A program made the position numbers and the translations under genes. A model generated the notes under the pieces. That model ran no database searches, was not told the DNA's origin, and saw nothing but the letters and a program-made list of their open reading frames with translations. A stretch of 64,000 nucleotides of DNA from Rhodobacter sp. (GTDB lineage Bacteria; Pseudomonadota; Alphaproteobacteria; Rhodobacterales; Rhodobacteraceae): NCBI GenBank assembly GCA_027484985.1, contig JAIXRW010000005.1, positions 62,001 through 126,000 of the forward strand, written 5' to 3'. Shown in pieces: positions 42,445-50,284 of the stretch. The stretch's first letter is position 1; every line of letters begins with the position of its first letter.

Positions 42445-43228
42445 CGGCGGGACCGCCCGCGCCCTTGGGGCGGGGATGGGCGAGCCTTTGGTGCTGATCC
42501 ATGGCGTGGGGATGAATGCGCGGGCATGGGGGCCGCAGATGGCGGCGCTGTCGGCGGGGTATCGCGTGATCGCGGTCGATATGCCGGGGCATGGCGGGTC
42601 GGACCCCCTGCCCCATGGCGCGGGATTGCGGGATTATGTGGCATGGGCCGCGCGGGTGATCGGGGCGCTGGGGCTGGGGCCGGTCAATGTGGCGGGCCAT
42701 TCGATGGGGGCGCTGATCGCCACGGGGCTGGCGGTCGAATATCCGCAGATGGTGCGCCGGGTTGCGGTGCTGAACGGGGTGCATCGCCGCACACCGCAGG
42801 CGCGGGCGGCAGTCGAGGCGCGGGCGGACGAGATTGCGCGGGGCGGATATGACATCGAGGCGCCGCTTGCGCGCTGGTTCGGCGCGGGGGACGGGGCGGT
42901 GCGCGACACTGTGGCAGGCTGGCTGCGCGAGGTCAGCCCCGCAGGCTATGCCGCCGCCTATGCTGCCTTTGCGCGGGGCGATGATGTCTATGCAGGCGAC
43001 TGGCCCCGCATCACCTGCCCCGCTTTGGTGTTGACGGGCGACGGGGACGCCAATTCCACGCCCGAGATGACGCGCACCATGGCCGCATCTGCGCCGCAGG
43101 GCCGTGCTGTGGTGATCGGCGGGCACCGGCATATGGTGAACCTGACCGCGCCCGAAGCGGTGACACGGGCCTTGCAGGATTGGCTGGCCACACCCGTGAT
43201 GGCCGCACGGGAGGGGATGCGCGCATGA
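42416..43228 (+). CDS. Alpha/beta fold hydrolase
   Basis: A 270-residue hydrolase. The oxyanion strand is PLVLIHGVGMN, the nucleophile Ser96 sits in VAGHSMGALIATG, the acid is in LVLTGDGDANSTPEM, and the catalytic His is in GGHRHMVNLTAPE. It may hydrolyse a ring-opened or ester/amide intermediate; in position it corresponds to RutD of the pyrimidine pathway. The start overlaps the DUF1185 gene and its stop overlaps the flavin reductase ATG. Confidence 0.9.
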   Translation: MTPLTLPLSDGGTARALGAGMGEPLVLIHGVGMNARAWGPQMAALSAGYRVIAVDMPGHGGSDPLPHGAGLRDYVAWAARVIGALGLGPVNVAGHSMGALIATGLAVEYPQMVRRVAVLNGVHRRTPQARAAVEARADEIARGGYDIEAPLARWFGAGDGAVRDTVAGWLREVSPAGYAAAYAAFARGDDVYAGDWPRITCPALVLTGDGDANSTPEMTRTMAASAPQGRAVVIGGHRHMVNLTAPEAVTRALQDWLATPVMAAREGMRA

Positions 43229-44157
43229 CCGACCGCCCCGATTTCGACCGCCGCGCCCTGCGCGATGCCTTTGGCAGTTTCATGACCGGCGTGACGGTGG
43301 TGACATGCCGCGATGCGGACGGCAGGCCGCTGGGGTTTACGGCCAATTCGTTTTCGTCGGTCTCGCTTGATCCGCCGCTTTTGCTGGTGTCGATTGCGCG
43401 GACATCGGCCAATTATGGGGCCTTTACCTCGGCCAAGGGGTTTGCGGTGAACATCCTGTCGGAAGGGCAGAAGGACATTTCCAACACCTTTGCGCGGCCG
43501 GTCGAGGACAGGTTCGGTTCGGTTTACTGGAAGGACAGCGCCAACGGGTCGCCCCTGCTGGCGGGGGTCTCGGCCTGGTTTGACTGCGCGTTGCATCAAT
43601 GCGTTGCGGCGGGCGACCATGCCATCCTGATCGGCCGCGTGCTGGATTTTGCGGCCACCGATGCGCCGGGGCTGGGCTATTACCGTGGCAGCTATTTCAC
43701 ACCCGCCCAGACCGCGACCCAGCTTGCCACGGGGCCGCAAGTGGTGGTGTCGGCGGTGATCGAACGCGACCGTCAGGTGCTGCTGGCCGACGACGGCACC
43801 GGCGGGTTGACCCTGCCCACAGCGCAGGTGGGGCGCGAGGGGGTTTCGGCCACGCTGGCCCGTCTGATCGCGCAAAGCGGGGTGCAGGCGACGCCGGGCT
43901 TCATCTATTCGGTCTATGAGGATGTGGCGCGGGGGCATCAGCATATCTCGTTCCTGTGCCCCGCCACGGGGGGGACGCCCGCCATGGGCAGCTTTGTCGA
44001 TCTGGCGCCAGCGGCCTTGGGCGATGTGACCGATCCAGCGATGCGGACGCTGCTGGAGCGGTTGGCCGAGGAATCCCGCGTGGGCAATTACGGCATCTAT
44101 TTCGGCGACCAGAATTCCGGTCAGGTCGCCCGTGTCGCAAAAGGCAAAACCGAATGA
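43225..44157 (+). CDS. Flavin reductase with extra C-terminal (degenerate Nudix-like) domain
   Basis: A 310-residue protein. Residues 1-165 are a flavin-reductase/HpaC-like split barrel (LRDAFGSFMTGVTVVTCRD, GFTANSFSSVSLDPPLLLVSI). Residues about 170-300 are an added domain: VVVSAVIERDRQVLLADD, then TLPTAQVGREGVSATLARLI, which looks like a Nudix strand order without the catalytic glutamates of the Nudix box. The reductase half should supply reduced FMN to the LLM oxygenase encoded next; the extra domain is of unknown use. Overlaps of four bases join it to both neighbours. Confidence 0.85.
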   Translation: MTDRPDFDRRALRDAFGSFMTGVTVVTCRDADGRPLGFTANSFSSVSLDPPLLLVSIARTSANYGAFTSAKGFAVNILSEGQKDISNTFARPVEDRFGSVYWKDSANGSPLLAGVSAWFDCALHQCVAAGDHAILIGRVLDFAATDAPGLGYYRGSYFTPAQTATQLATGPQVVVSAVIERDRQVLLADDGTGGLTLPTAQVGREGVSATLARLIAQSGVQATPGFIYSVYEDVARGHQHISFLCPATGGTPAMGSFVDLAPAALGDVTDPAMRTLLERLAEESRVGNYGIYFGDQNSGQVARVAKGKTE

Positions 44158-45188
44158 AATTCTCGCTTTTCGTGCATATGGAACGCATCAGCCCCGCCGA
44201 CCCCGAGCCGCGGCTGTATCAGGAAATGCTGGAACTGTGCCGCATGGCCGACGAGGGGGGGATGCATGCGATCTGGACGGGCGAGCATCATGGCATGTCG
44301 TTTACCATCGCGCCGAACCCGCTTTTGAACCTTGTCGATCTGGCGCGGCGGACGAAGAACGTGCGCCTTGGCACGGGAACGGTGATCGCGCCGTTCTGGC
44401 ACCCGATCAAGCTGGCGGGCGAGGCCGCGATGGCCGATATCATCATGGACGGGCGGCTGGATCTGGGCATTGCGCGGGGGGCTTACAGTTTTGAATATGA
44501 GCGCGTCATGCCGGGGCTGGATGCGTGGAATGCGGGCGGGCGGATGCGCGAGTTGATCCCCGCGATCAAGGGGTTGTGGGCGGGCGATTACGCGCATGAC
44601 GGGCAGTACTGGCAGTTTCCGGCCACGACATCCGCCCCGAAGCCGTTGCAGAAGGACTTGCCGATCTGGGTCGCGGCGCGGGACCCGAACAGCCATGAAT
44701 TCGCCGTGGCCAATGGTTGCAACGTGCAGGTGACCCCCCTGCACCAGCCCTTTGCCGAGGTGGAAAGCCTGATGCAGCGTTTCAACGATGCCTGCGCCAA
44801 GGCGCCCGAGGTGCCGCGCCCGAAGATCATGATCCTGCAGCATGGCTATGTGGCGGAAAGTGCGGATGATGCCGCGTTGGCGGCGGACGAGTTGAACACG
44901 TTCTACAACTATTTCGGCGCGTGGTTTTTGAACAAGCGGCCGATCCATCAGGGCATGATTGCCGAACTGACGGCGGACGAGATGGCCGCCCATCCGTTCT
45001 ACAGCCCGCAGGCGATGCGCGAGAACCTGTTGATCGGGGAAGCGCCCGAGGTGATCGAACGGCTGCGGAAGATCGAGGCCTTGGGCTATGACGAGTTTTC
45101 GCTGTGGATCGACAGCGGGATGAGCTTTGCGCGCAAGCGTGACAGCCTGCGCCGGTTCATCGAAGATGTGATGCCCGCCTTTGCCTGA
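44154..45188 (+). CDS. LLM class flavin-dependent oxidoreductase
   Basis: A 344-residue luciferase-like monooxygenase. The signatures AIWTGEHHGMSFTIAPNPLL, VRLGTGTVIAPFWHPIKLAGE, and DIIMDGRLDLGIARGAYSFEYE are present. Using reduced FMN from the adjacent reductase it would oxygenate, and perhaps cleave, a C-N or ring bond of the unknown substrate. ATG 44154 overlaps the reductase stop. The aldehyde dehydrogenase starts ten bases after its stop. Confidence 0.9.
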   Translation: MKFSLFVHMERISPADPEPRLYQEMLELCRMADEGGMHAIWTGEHHGMSFTIAPNPLLNLVDLARRTKNVRLGTGTVIAPFWHPIKLAGEAAMADIIMDGRLDLGIARGAYSFEYERVMPGLDAWNAGGRMRELIPAIKGLWAGDYAHDGQYWQFPATTSAPKPLQKDLPIWVAARDPNSHEFAVANGCNVQVTPLHQPFAEVESLMQRFNDACAKAPEVPRPKIMILQHGYVAESADDAALAADELNTFYNYFGAWFLNKRPIHQGMIAELTADEMAAHPFYSPQAMRENLLIGEAPEVIERLRKIEALGYDEFSLWIDSGMSFARKRDSLRRFIEDVMPAFA

Positions 45189-45198
45189 CAGGACAGAT

Positions 45199-46665
45199 AT
45201 GGACCGCTTCCAGCTTTACATCGACGGGCAGTTCTTGGACGGGGCGGCGTGGTTTCCCAGCCTTGACCCCGCCACGGGTGCCACATGGGCCGAGATGCCC
45301 GAGGCGCGCGAGGCCGAGGTGGATGCCGCCGTGCGGGCGGCGCATCGGGCGTTCCGGTCGGGGCCGTGGCCTGCGATGACGGCAACGGCGCGCGGCAAGC
45401 TCTTGATGAAGCTGGCCGATCTGGTGCAGGCGGCGGCGCCTCGGCTGGCGGCGCTGGAGACGCGCGATACGGGCAAGATCATTCGCGAGACATCGGCGCA
45501 GATTGCCTATGTGGCGGATTACTACCGCTATTATGCAGGGCTGGCCGACAAGATCGAAGGCGCGCATCTGCCCATCGACAAGCCGGATATGGAAGTGTGG
45601 CTGCGGCGCGAACCGGTGGGGGTGGTGGCGGCCATCGTGCCGTGGAACAGCCAGTTGTTCCTGTCGGCGGTCAAGGTCGGACCTGCCCTTGCGGCGGGGT
45701 GCACGGTGGTGCTGAAGGCATCCGAGGATGGCCCCGCGCCGATGCTGGAATTTGCACGGCTGGTGCATGAGGCGGGGTTTCCGGCGGGTGTGTTCAATGT
45801 GGTCACGGGCTTTGGGCCCACCTGCGGGGCGGTGCTGGCGCGGCACCCGCTGGTGGACCATATCGCCTTTACCGGCGGGCCGGAAACGGCGCGGGCGGTG
45901 GTGCGGGGGTCGGCCGAGAACCTTGCCTCGACCTCGCTGGAACTGGGGGGGAAGTCGCCCTTTATCGTCTTTTCCGATGCCGATCTGGACAGTGCCGCCA
46001 ATGCGCAGGTGTCGGGGATTTTCGCCGCGACGGGGCAAAGCTGCGTGGCGGGGTCGCGGCTTCTGGTGCAGGCATCCGTCAAGGATGCCTTCCTTGCCAA
46101 GCTGAAAGCCAAGGCCGAGGCGATCCGCATCGCGGCGCCCGATGACATGGCAACCGAGGTGGGCCCCTTGTGCACGCGGCGGCAGCGCGACCGGATCGAG
46201 GCGCTGGTGGCGGAAAGCGTGGCGGCGGGGGCGCGGCTGGTGACGGGGGGCCACAGGATCGACGGCGCGGGGTTTTATTACCCACCCACGATCCTTGATT
46301 GCAGCGCCGCCCCCGATGCGCCCTGCATCCGGCAGGAACTGTTCGGGCCTGTTCTGTCGGTGGTGTCGTTCGAGACAGAGGACGAGGCGCTGACAATTGC
46401 CAATGACAGCGCCTATGCCTTTGCGGCGGGGGTGTTCACCGCATCGCTGACGCGGGCGCACCGGATGATAAGGGGGCTGCGGGCGGGGGTGGTCTGGGTC
46501 AACACCTATCGCGCGGTATCGCCCATCGCGCCCTTTGGCGGGTCTGGCCTGTCGGGCCAAGGGCGCGAGGGGGGGCTGGCCGCGGCGCTGGATTACACCA
46601 CGGTCAAGGCGGTATGGCTGCGTACTTCGGACGCGCCGATCCCTGACCCGTTCGTGATGCGCTAG
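45199..46665 (+). CDS. NAD(P)-dependent aldehyde dehydrogenase
   Basis: A 488-residue ALDH superfamily enzyme. VAAIVPWNSQLFLSAVKVGPAL is the cofactor entry segment, LELGGKSPFIVFSDADLD contains the general-base Glu, and Cys282 in ATGQSCVAGSRLLVQ is the nucleophile. VVWVNTYRAVSPIAPFGGSGLSG is near the C-terminus. It would oxidise the aldehyde product of the pathway to an acid. Last gene of the operon. The substrate cannot be told from sequence. Confidence 0.93.
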   Translation: MDRFQLYIDGQFLDGAAWFPSLDPATGATWAEMPEAREAEVDAAVRAAHRAFRSGPWPAMTATARGKLLMKLADLVQAAAPRLAALETRDTGKIIRETSAQIAYVADYYRYYAGLADKIEGAHLPIDKPDMEVWLRREPVGVVAAIVPWNSQLFLSAVKVGPALAAGCTVVLKASEDGPAPMLEFARLVHEAGFPAGVFNVVTGFGPTCGAVLARHPLVDHIAFTGGPETARAVVRGSAENLASTSLELGGKSPFIVFSDADLDSAANAQVSGIFAATGQSCVAGSRLLVQASVKDAFLAKLKAKAEAIRIAAPDDMATEVGPLCTRRQRDRIEALVAESVAAGARLVTGGHRIDGAGFYYPPTILDCSAAPDAPCIRQELFGPVLSVVSFETEDEALTIANDSAYAFAAGVFTASLTRAHRMIRGLRAGVVWVNTYRAVSPIAPFGGSGLSGQGREGGLAAALDYTTVKAVWLRTSDAPIPDPFVMR

Positions 46666-46682
46666 GGGCGGCGGGGCAGGCG

Positions 46683-46925
46683 TTACAGCGCGTCGCGCAT
46701 TGCGCGCTGGCTGCGGCGCATGCGGGCGCGCATTTCGCGCATGCGGAAGAACACGCCTGCGACCAGAAAGAACATCGCCACGAACATGAAGCCGCGCCAC
46801 ATGCCGTTATCGGGCGTTTCGGCGGGCAGCGAGCCGGTTACCTGCCACATCACGAACACCCCCGCGCCAAAGGCCAGCACGAAGCGGCGGATCATGCGGC
46901 AGGTGGCACAGGCGAGGCGGTCCAT
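46683..46925 (-). CDS. Small two-helix membrane protein
   Basis: An 80-residue protein that I do not recognise. It has two hydrophobic helices (FVLAFGAGVFVMWQVTG and GFMFVAMFFLVAGVFF) and a very basic tail (RMREMRARMRRSQRAMRD). The N-terminal CATC could bind metal. It begins three bases after the end of the PomB-like gene on the same strand, so it is probably the third gene of the stator operon, but a motor role is not shown. Confidence 0.7.
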   Translation of the reverse strand: MDRLACATCRMIRRFVLAFGAGVFVMWQVTGSLPAETPDNGMWRGFMFVAMFFLVAGVFFRMREMRARMRRSQRAMRDAL

Positions 46926-46928
46926 CGC

Positions 46929-48122
46929 TTACTCCTTGTCAAATTCGATCTCGATCTCGATCCGCCGGTTTTTCTGGCGGCCCTCTTCGGTGGAGTTGTC
47001 GGCCACGGGTTCGGTTTCGCCCTTGCTGACGGCCACCAGTTCAGCTGCAGGAACCGTGCCACTTTCGGTGATGGCCCGCACCACGCTGGCCGCGCGGGCC
47101 GAGGCGAGTTCCCAGTTGTCGCGATAGGTCGAACCGGACAGGGGCACGTTATCGGTATGGCCGGTGACGACGATCTTGGCGGCCTTGCCCGATACCTGTT
47201 CCAGCTTGTCGATGATCGCCTGTGCCTGTGCGGTCATGTCGGCCGAGCCCGAGGCGAAGGCGCCGCCCGCGCCGACCGTCACCACGACCGATCCGTCGCG
47301 CTGTTCGACCTTGACATCGCCGCCGGCCATTTCCTCTTCCAGCGCCATGCCAAGCTTTACGGCTGCCATCTTGGCGCGGATCATCCCCACGCCCGACCCG
47401 TTGGCGGGCGCACCGCCGCCCGCATCACCGATGGCGGTGGCGGCATCCGGCGCGGCCGTTTCGGCTGCGGGGGCGGCGGCGGTCTGGGCGGCGGCCTGAT
47501 CGGCTGCCGCGCTGCCGGCTGCTTGAAGCGCCTGCGCGATCTTTTCGGCATCGGCTTTGCTTGCGCCCTTGGGCAGGCGCACCGTGACGGAACCCGCCTC
47601 GCTTTCCACGGTCAGGCCCCCCTTGGCCACGGCATCCTGCATCGCCTTGGCCAGCGCCTTGGCGGCCTGATCGGCGGCATCGGCCCCCTGCCCCGCGCCG
47701 CCGCCCGGATTGCCGGTGCCTTCGGCCTTGCCGCTGTCGGGCTTGTCGGGGTCGCCCGATTGCGGCGTGGTTGCGGGCGGGTCGTTGGTCTGTTCGCCCG
47801 ATTGCGGGCCGAAATGCAGATCGATGATCGAGGTGCCGCCCTTGTCGGCATCGTTGGGATCAAGCGGCACGCGCCCGAAGGTCTGGCGCATGACGGCGGC
47901 AAAGGCGTTGAACTTGGGCTGGTCGGTCTTGGCCGACATCAGCATGATGACGAAGAACGCCATGAGGAGCGTGGCCATATCGGCGAATGTGATGATCCAG
48001 GGCGGGGGGCAATGGCCGCCGCCGCCGTGATCGTCATGCCCGCCGCCGCCGCCATGGCCGTGATCGGCGTCATGGTCGTGGTGGTCGTGATCGTGCCCGC
48101 CCTTTGCCGCTGCCTTTGCCAT
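46929..48122 (-). CDS. Flagellar stator protein, PomB/MotB-like, with His-rich N-terminus
   Basis: A 397-residue OmpA/MotB family protein. Residues 40-66 hold the plug and single helix, PPPWIITFADMATLLMAFFV, with Asp48 as the ion-binding residue; the CPPPW...FAD pattern and the lysine-containing segment after the helix resemble PomB. A long Gly/Ala/Pro-rich linker follows, then the peptidoglycan-binding OmpA domain (VVTGHTDNVPLSGSTYRDNWELASARA, NRRIEIEIEF). Unusual is the cytoplasmic tail: ten histidines within the first 37 residues. It forms the stator with the upstream PomA-like protein. Confidence 0.87.
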   Translation of the reverse strand: MAKAAAKGGHDHDHHDHDADHGHGGGGGHDDHGGGGHCPPPWIITFADMATLLMAFFVIMLMSAKTDQPKFNAFAAVMRQTFGRVPLDPNDADKGGTSIIDLHFGPQSGEQTNDPPATTPQSGDPDKPDSGKAEGTGNPGGGAGQGADAADQAAKALAKAMQDAVAKGGLTVESEAGSVTVRLPKGASKADAEKIAQALQAAGSAAADQAAAQTAAAPAAETAAPDAATAIGDAGGGAPANGSGVGMIRAKMAAVKLGMALEEEMAGGDVKVEQRDGSVVVTVGAGGAFASGSADMTAQAQAIIDKLEQVSGKAAKIVVTGHTDNVPLSGSTYRDNWELASARAASVVRAITESGTVPAAELVAVSKGETEPVADNSTEEGRQKNRRIEIEIEFDKE

Positions 48123-48124
48123 GG

Positions 48125-48889
48125 TCAGGCCGCCGCTGCCAGTTTGGCACGTTCTGCGGGCGGCAGGCGTGCGGCCAGACCGTCCATGATGACACGGGGC
48201 GCCTCGGCGCGGGCGATGCCGCGCAGGCCTTCGATCGCGGCTTCGCAATAGGCGACTTCGCGGGCGGTGTTGTTTTTCAGCTTGGTCGCCATCGGGCCGA
48301 AGAACACGTTGGCGGCAATGGCGCCATACATCGTGCCCACCAGCGCGGTGGCCATGCCCTTGCCCACGCTTGTCGGGTCGGACATGTTGCCCATCATCTC
48401 GACCAGTCCGATCAGGGTGCCGATCATCCCGTAAGCGGGGCCGAGTTCGACCCAGGCCTTGCAAACATCCTGCTTGGCGGAATGGCGCACCTTCATGGCG
48501 GCGATTTCGGCGTTGAGCTGTTTGGTCAGCTTTGCTTCGTCGGCGCCGTCGATCAGCATCTGCATGCCGCGTTCAAGGAATTTGTGCGGCATTTCCTTGC
48601 CTTCCAGCGCCATCAGACCGTCCTTGCGGGCGATGGTGGCAAGGTCGGACATGGTGACCGCAAGGGCAGCGATATCGGTATTGTGCTTTTTGAAGGCCGT
48701 TCCCATCGCCTTGAACGACCCCAGAAACACCTCCATCGGGGCGGTGTACATCACGGCGAAAAAACCGCCGACAAACACGATGGTGAAACCGTGCATCGAG
48801 ATGAAGGGCTCGATATGCCCGCCGGCCAGCATGGTGCCGACCACGGCGCAGATGCCGCCGAAAAACCCGATCGTCGTTGCCAGATCCAT
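48125..48889 (-). CDS. Flagellar motor stator protein, PomA/MotA-like
   Basis: A 254-residue membrane protein with four helices. The pattern MDLATTIGFFGGICAV, the large cytoplasmic loop (ARKDGLMALEGKEMPHKFLERGMQMLIDG), and AYGMIGTLIGLVEMMGNM match PomA more closely than E. coli MotA. With the next gene it would form a 5:2 ion-driven stator that turns the flagellum; sodium dependence is suggested only by family likeness. No other flagellar gene is in the window. Confidence 0.9.
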   Translation of the reverse strand: MDLATTIGFFGGICAVVGTMLAGGHIEPFISMHGFTIVFVGGFFAVMYTAPMEVFLGSFKAMGTAFKKHNTDIAALAVTMSDLATIARKDGLMALEGKEMPHKFLERGMQMLIDGADEAKLTKQLNAEIAAMKVRHSAKQDVCKAWVELGPAYGMIGTLIGLVEMMGNMSDPTSVGKGMATALVGTMYGAIAANVFFGPMATKLKNNTAREVAYCEAAIEGLRGIARAEAPRVIMDGLAARLPPAERAKLAAAA

Positions 48890-49003
48890 GCCCGCGCCCC
48901 CAATTCTGTGTCAGGGTCAACGGATGGTTTTGGCCAAGTTATAGGCGGTGGCAGACAGGGGGGCGCGGGCTATCCCCTGTCCGGCTTGTTGTGGTGTCTG
49001 CGG

Positions 49004-50278
49004 TCAGACGATGCCGCCGCCCGATCCGGTGACCTTGGGGCGCACTGCGGCCACACGGGCGCGGTAGCCGCTGGCGCGGTAGGTGGCGACGGGGTCGATG
49101 GCCCCGCCCGCCCGCAGGCGCGCCATGGCGAGGATGGGTTCCACATCGGTGCGGAAGCCCGCCTTCAGCGTGGCCGTGGCCATCAGGGCATCATGGCCGT
49201 CCTGATAACCCGCAAGCGCCGCACGGTCCACCAGCGCGGCCTGGGCATAGGCGCGCTGCACCTCCATCGCCGAGACCATCAGGCTTTCGATGGGGTCGGT
49301 GACATTGTGGCTTTGGTCGAGCATATGGGCCGGGTTGAAGCCTGCCTTGCCTTCGGCGCCGACAAGTTCGTTGAACACCAGAAACAGGCGATAGGGGTCG
49401 ATGGAACCTGTATCAAGATCGTCATCGCCGTATTTGCTGTCATTGAAATGGAAGCCGCCCAGTTTGCCGAACTGGATCAGGCGGGCGACGATCATTTCGA
49501 TATTCACGTTGGGCGCGTGGTGGCCAAGATCGACCAGACACATCGCCTTGTCGCCCAGTTCCTTGGCGATCAGGTAGTTGGTGCCCCAGTCCTGCACCAC
49601 GGTGGAATAGAAGGCGGGTTCGAACATCTTATGTTCGGTGAACACGCGCCAATCATCGGGAAGGGCGGCGTAAACCTGTTTCATCGCATCAAGATAGCGT
49701 TCGAACTGGCGGGTGAAATCGGTCTGGCCCGGAAAGTTCGAGCCATCTCCGATCCAGACGGTCAGTGCCTTTGACCCCAGCGCCTGCCCGATTTCGATAC
49801 ATTCGATATTGTGATCGACCGCCTGTTGCCGCGTGGCGCGGTCGGCGTGGGACAGCGAGCCGAATTTGTAGCTGTGCTTCTGGTCGGGCTGGTCCTGAAA
49901 GGTGTTCGAGTTCATCGCATCGAAGCGCAGGCCCTGTTTCGCGCCTGCGGCCAGCAGGTCGGCGGCGGGCGCCTTGTCCCACGGGATATGCAGGCTGACG
50001 GTGGGCGTGGCGCGGGTCAGGCTTTGGATGACGCCGCAATCTTCGAGCTTGTCGAAGATGTGGCGCGGTTCGCCCGCCCCCGGAAAGCGGGCAAAGCGGG
50101 TGCCGCCGGTGCCGACACCCCAACTCGGCACGGCCACGCCATAGGCGGCGACCTTGTCGCGGATCGCGTCAATGCGGATGCCGCGGCGGTCGAGATGTTC
50201 GCCCAATGCGTTATAATCGGCCTCTAGCGCCTTGATGCGCTTGGCGTTTTCCGCCTCGATGGTGCTGTGTTCGATCAT
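49004..50278 (-). CDS. rhaI: L-rhamnose isomerase (RhaI type)
   Basis: A 424-residue xylose-isomerase-like TIM-barrel enzyme of the alphaproteobacterial rhamnose isomerase group, distinct from E. coli RhaA. Metal-site segments are FTEHKMFEPAFYSTV, CLVDLGHHAPNVNIEMIV and GGFHFNDSKYGDDDLDTGS. It converts L-rhamnose to L-rhamnulose. It is the second gene of the rhaDI unit, six bases after rhaD. The assignment is reinforced by the complete rha operon on the opposite strand. Confidence 0.95.
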   Translation of the reverse strand: MIEHSTIEAENAKRIKALEADYNALGEHLDRRGIRIDAIRDKVAAYGVAVPSWGVGTGGTRFARFPGAGEPRHIFDKLEDCGVIQSLTRATPTVSLHIPWDKAPAADLLAAGAKQGLRFDAMNSNTFQDQPDQKHSYKFGSLSHADRATRQQAVDHNIECIEIGQALGSKALTVWIGDGSNFPGQTDFTRQFERYLDAMKQVYAALPDDWRVFTEHKMFEPAFYSTVVQDWGTNYLIAKELGDKAMCLVDLGHHAPNVNIEMIVARLIQFGKLGGFHFNDSKYGDDDLDTGSIDPYRLFLVFNELVGAEGKAGFNPAHMLDQSHNVTDPIESLMVSAMEVQRAYAQAALVDRAALAGYQDGHDALMATATLKAGFRTDVEPILAMARLRAGGAIDPVATYRASGYRARVAAVRPKVTGSGGGIV

Positions 50279-50284
50279 GTCATC

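Noticed and set aside
48104..49774. A 556-codon plus-strand frame opposite the stator and rhaI genes.
   Set aside because: It spans two unrelated real genes in antisense and has no recognisable domain.
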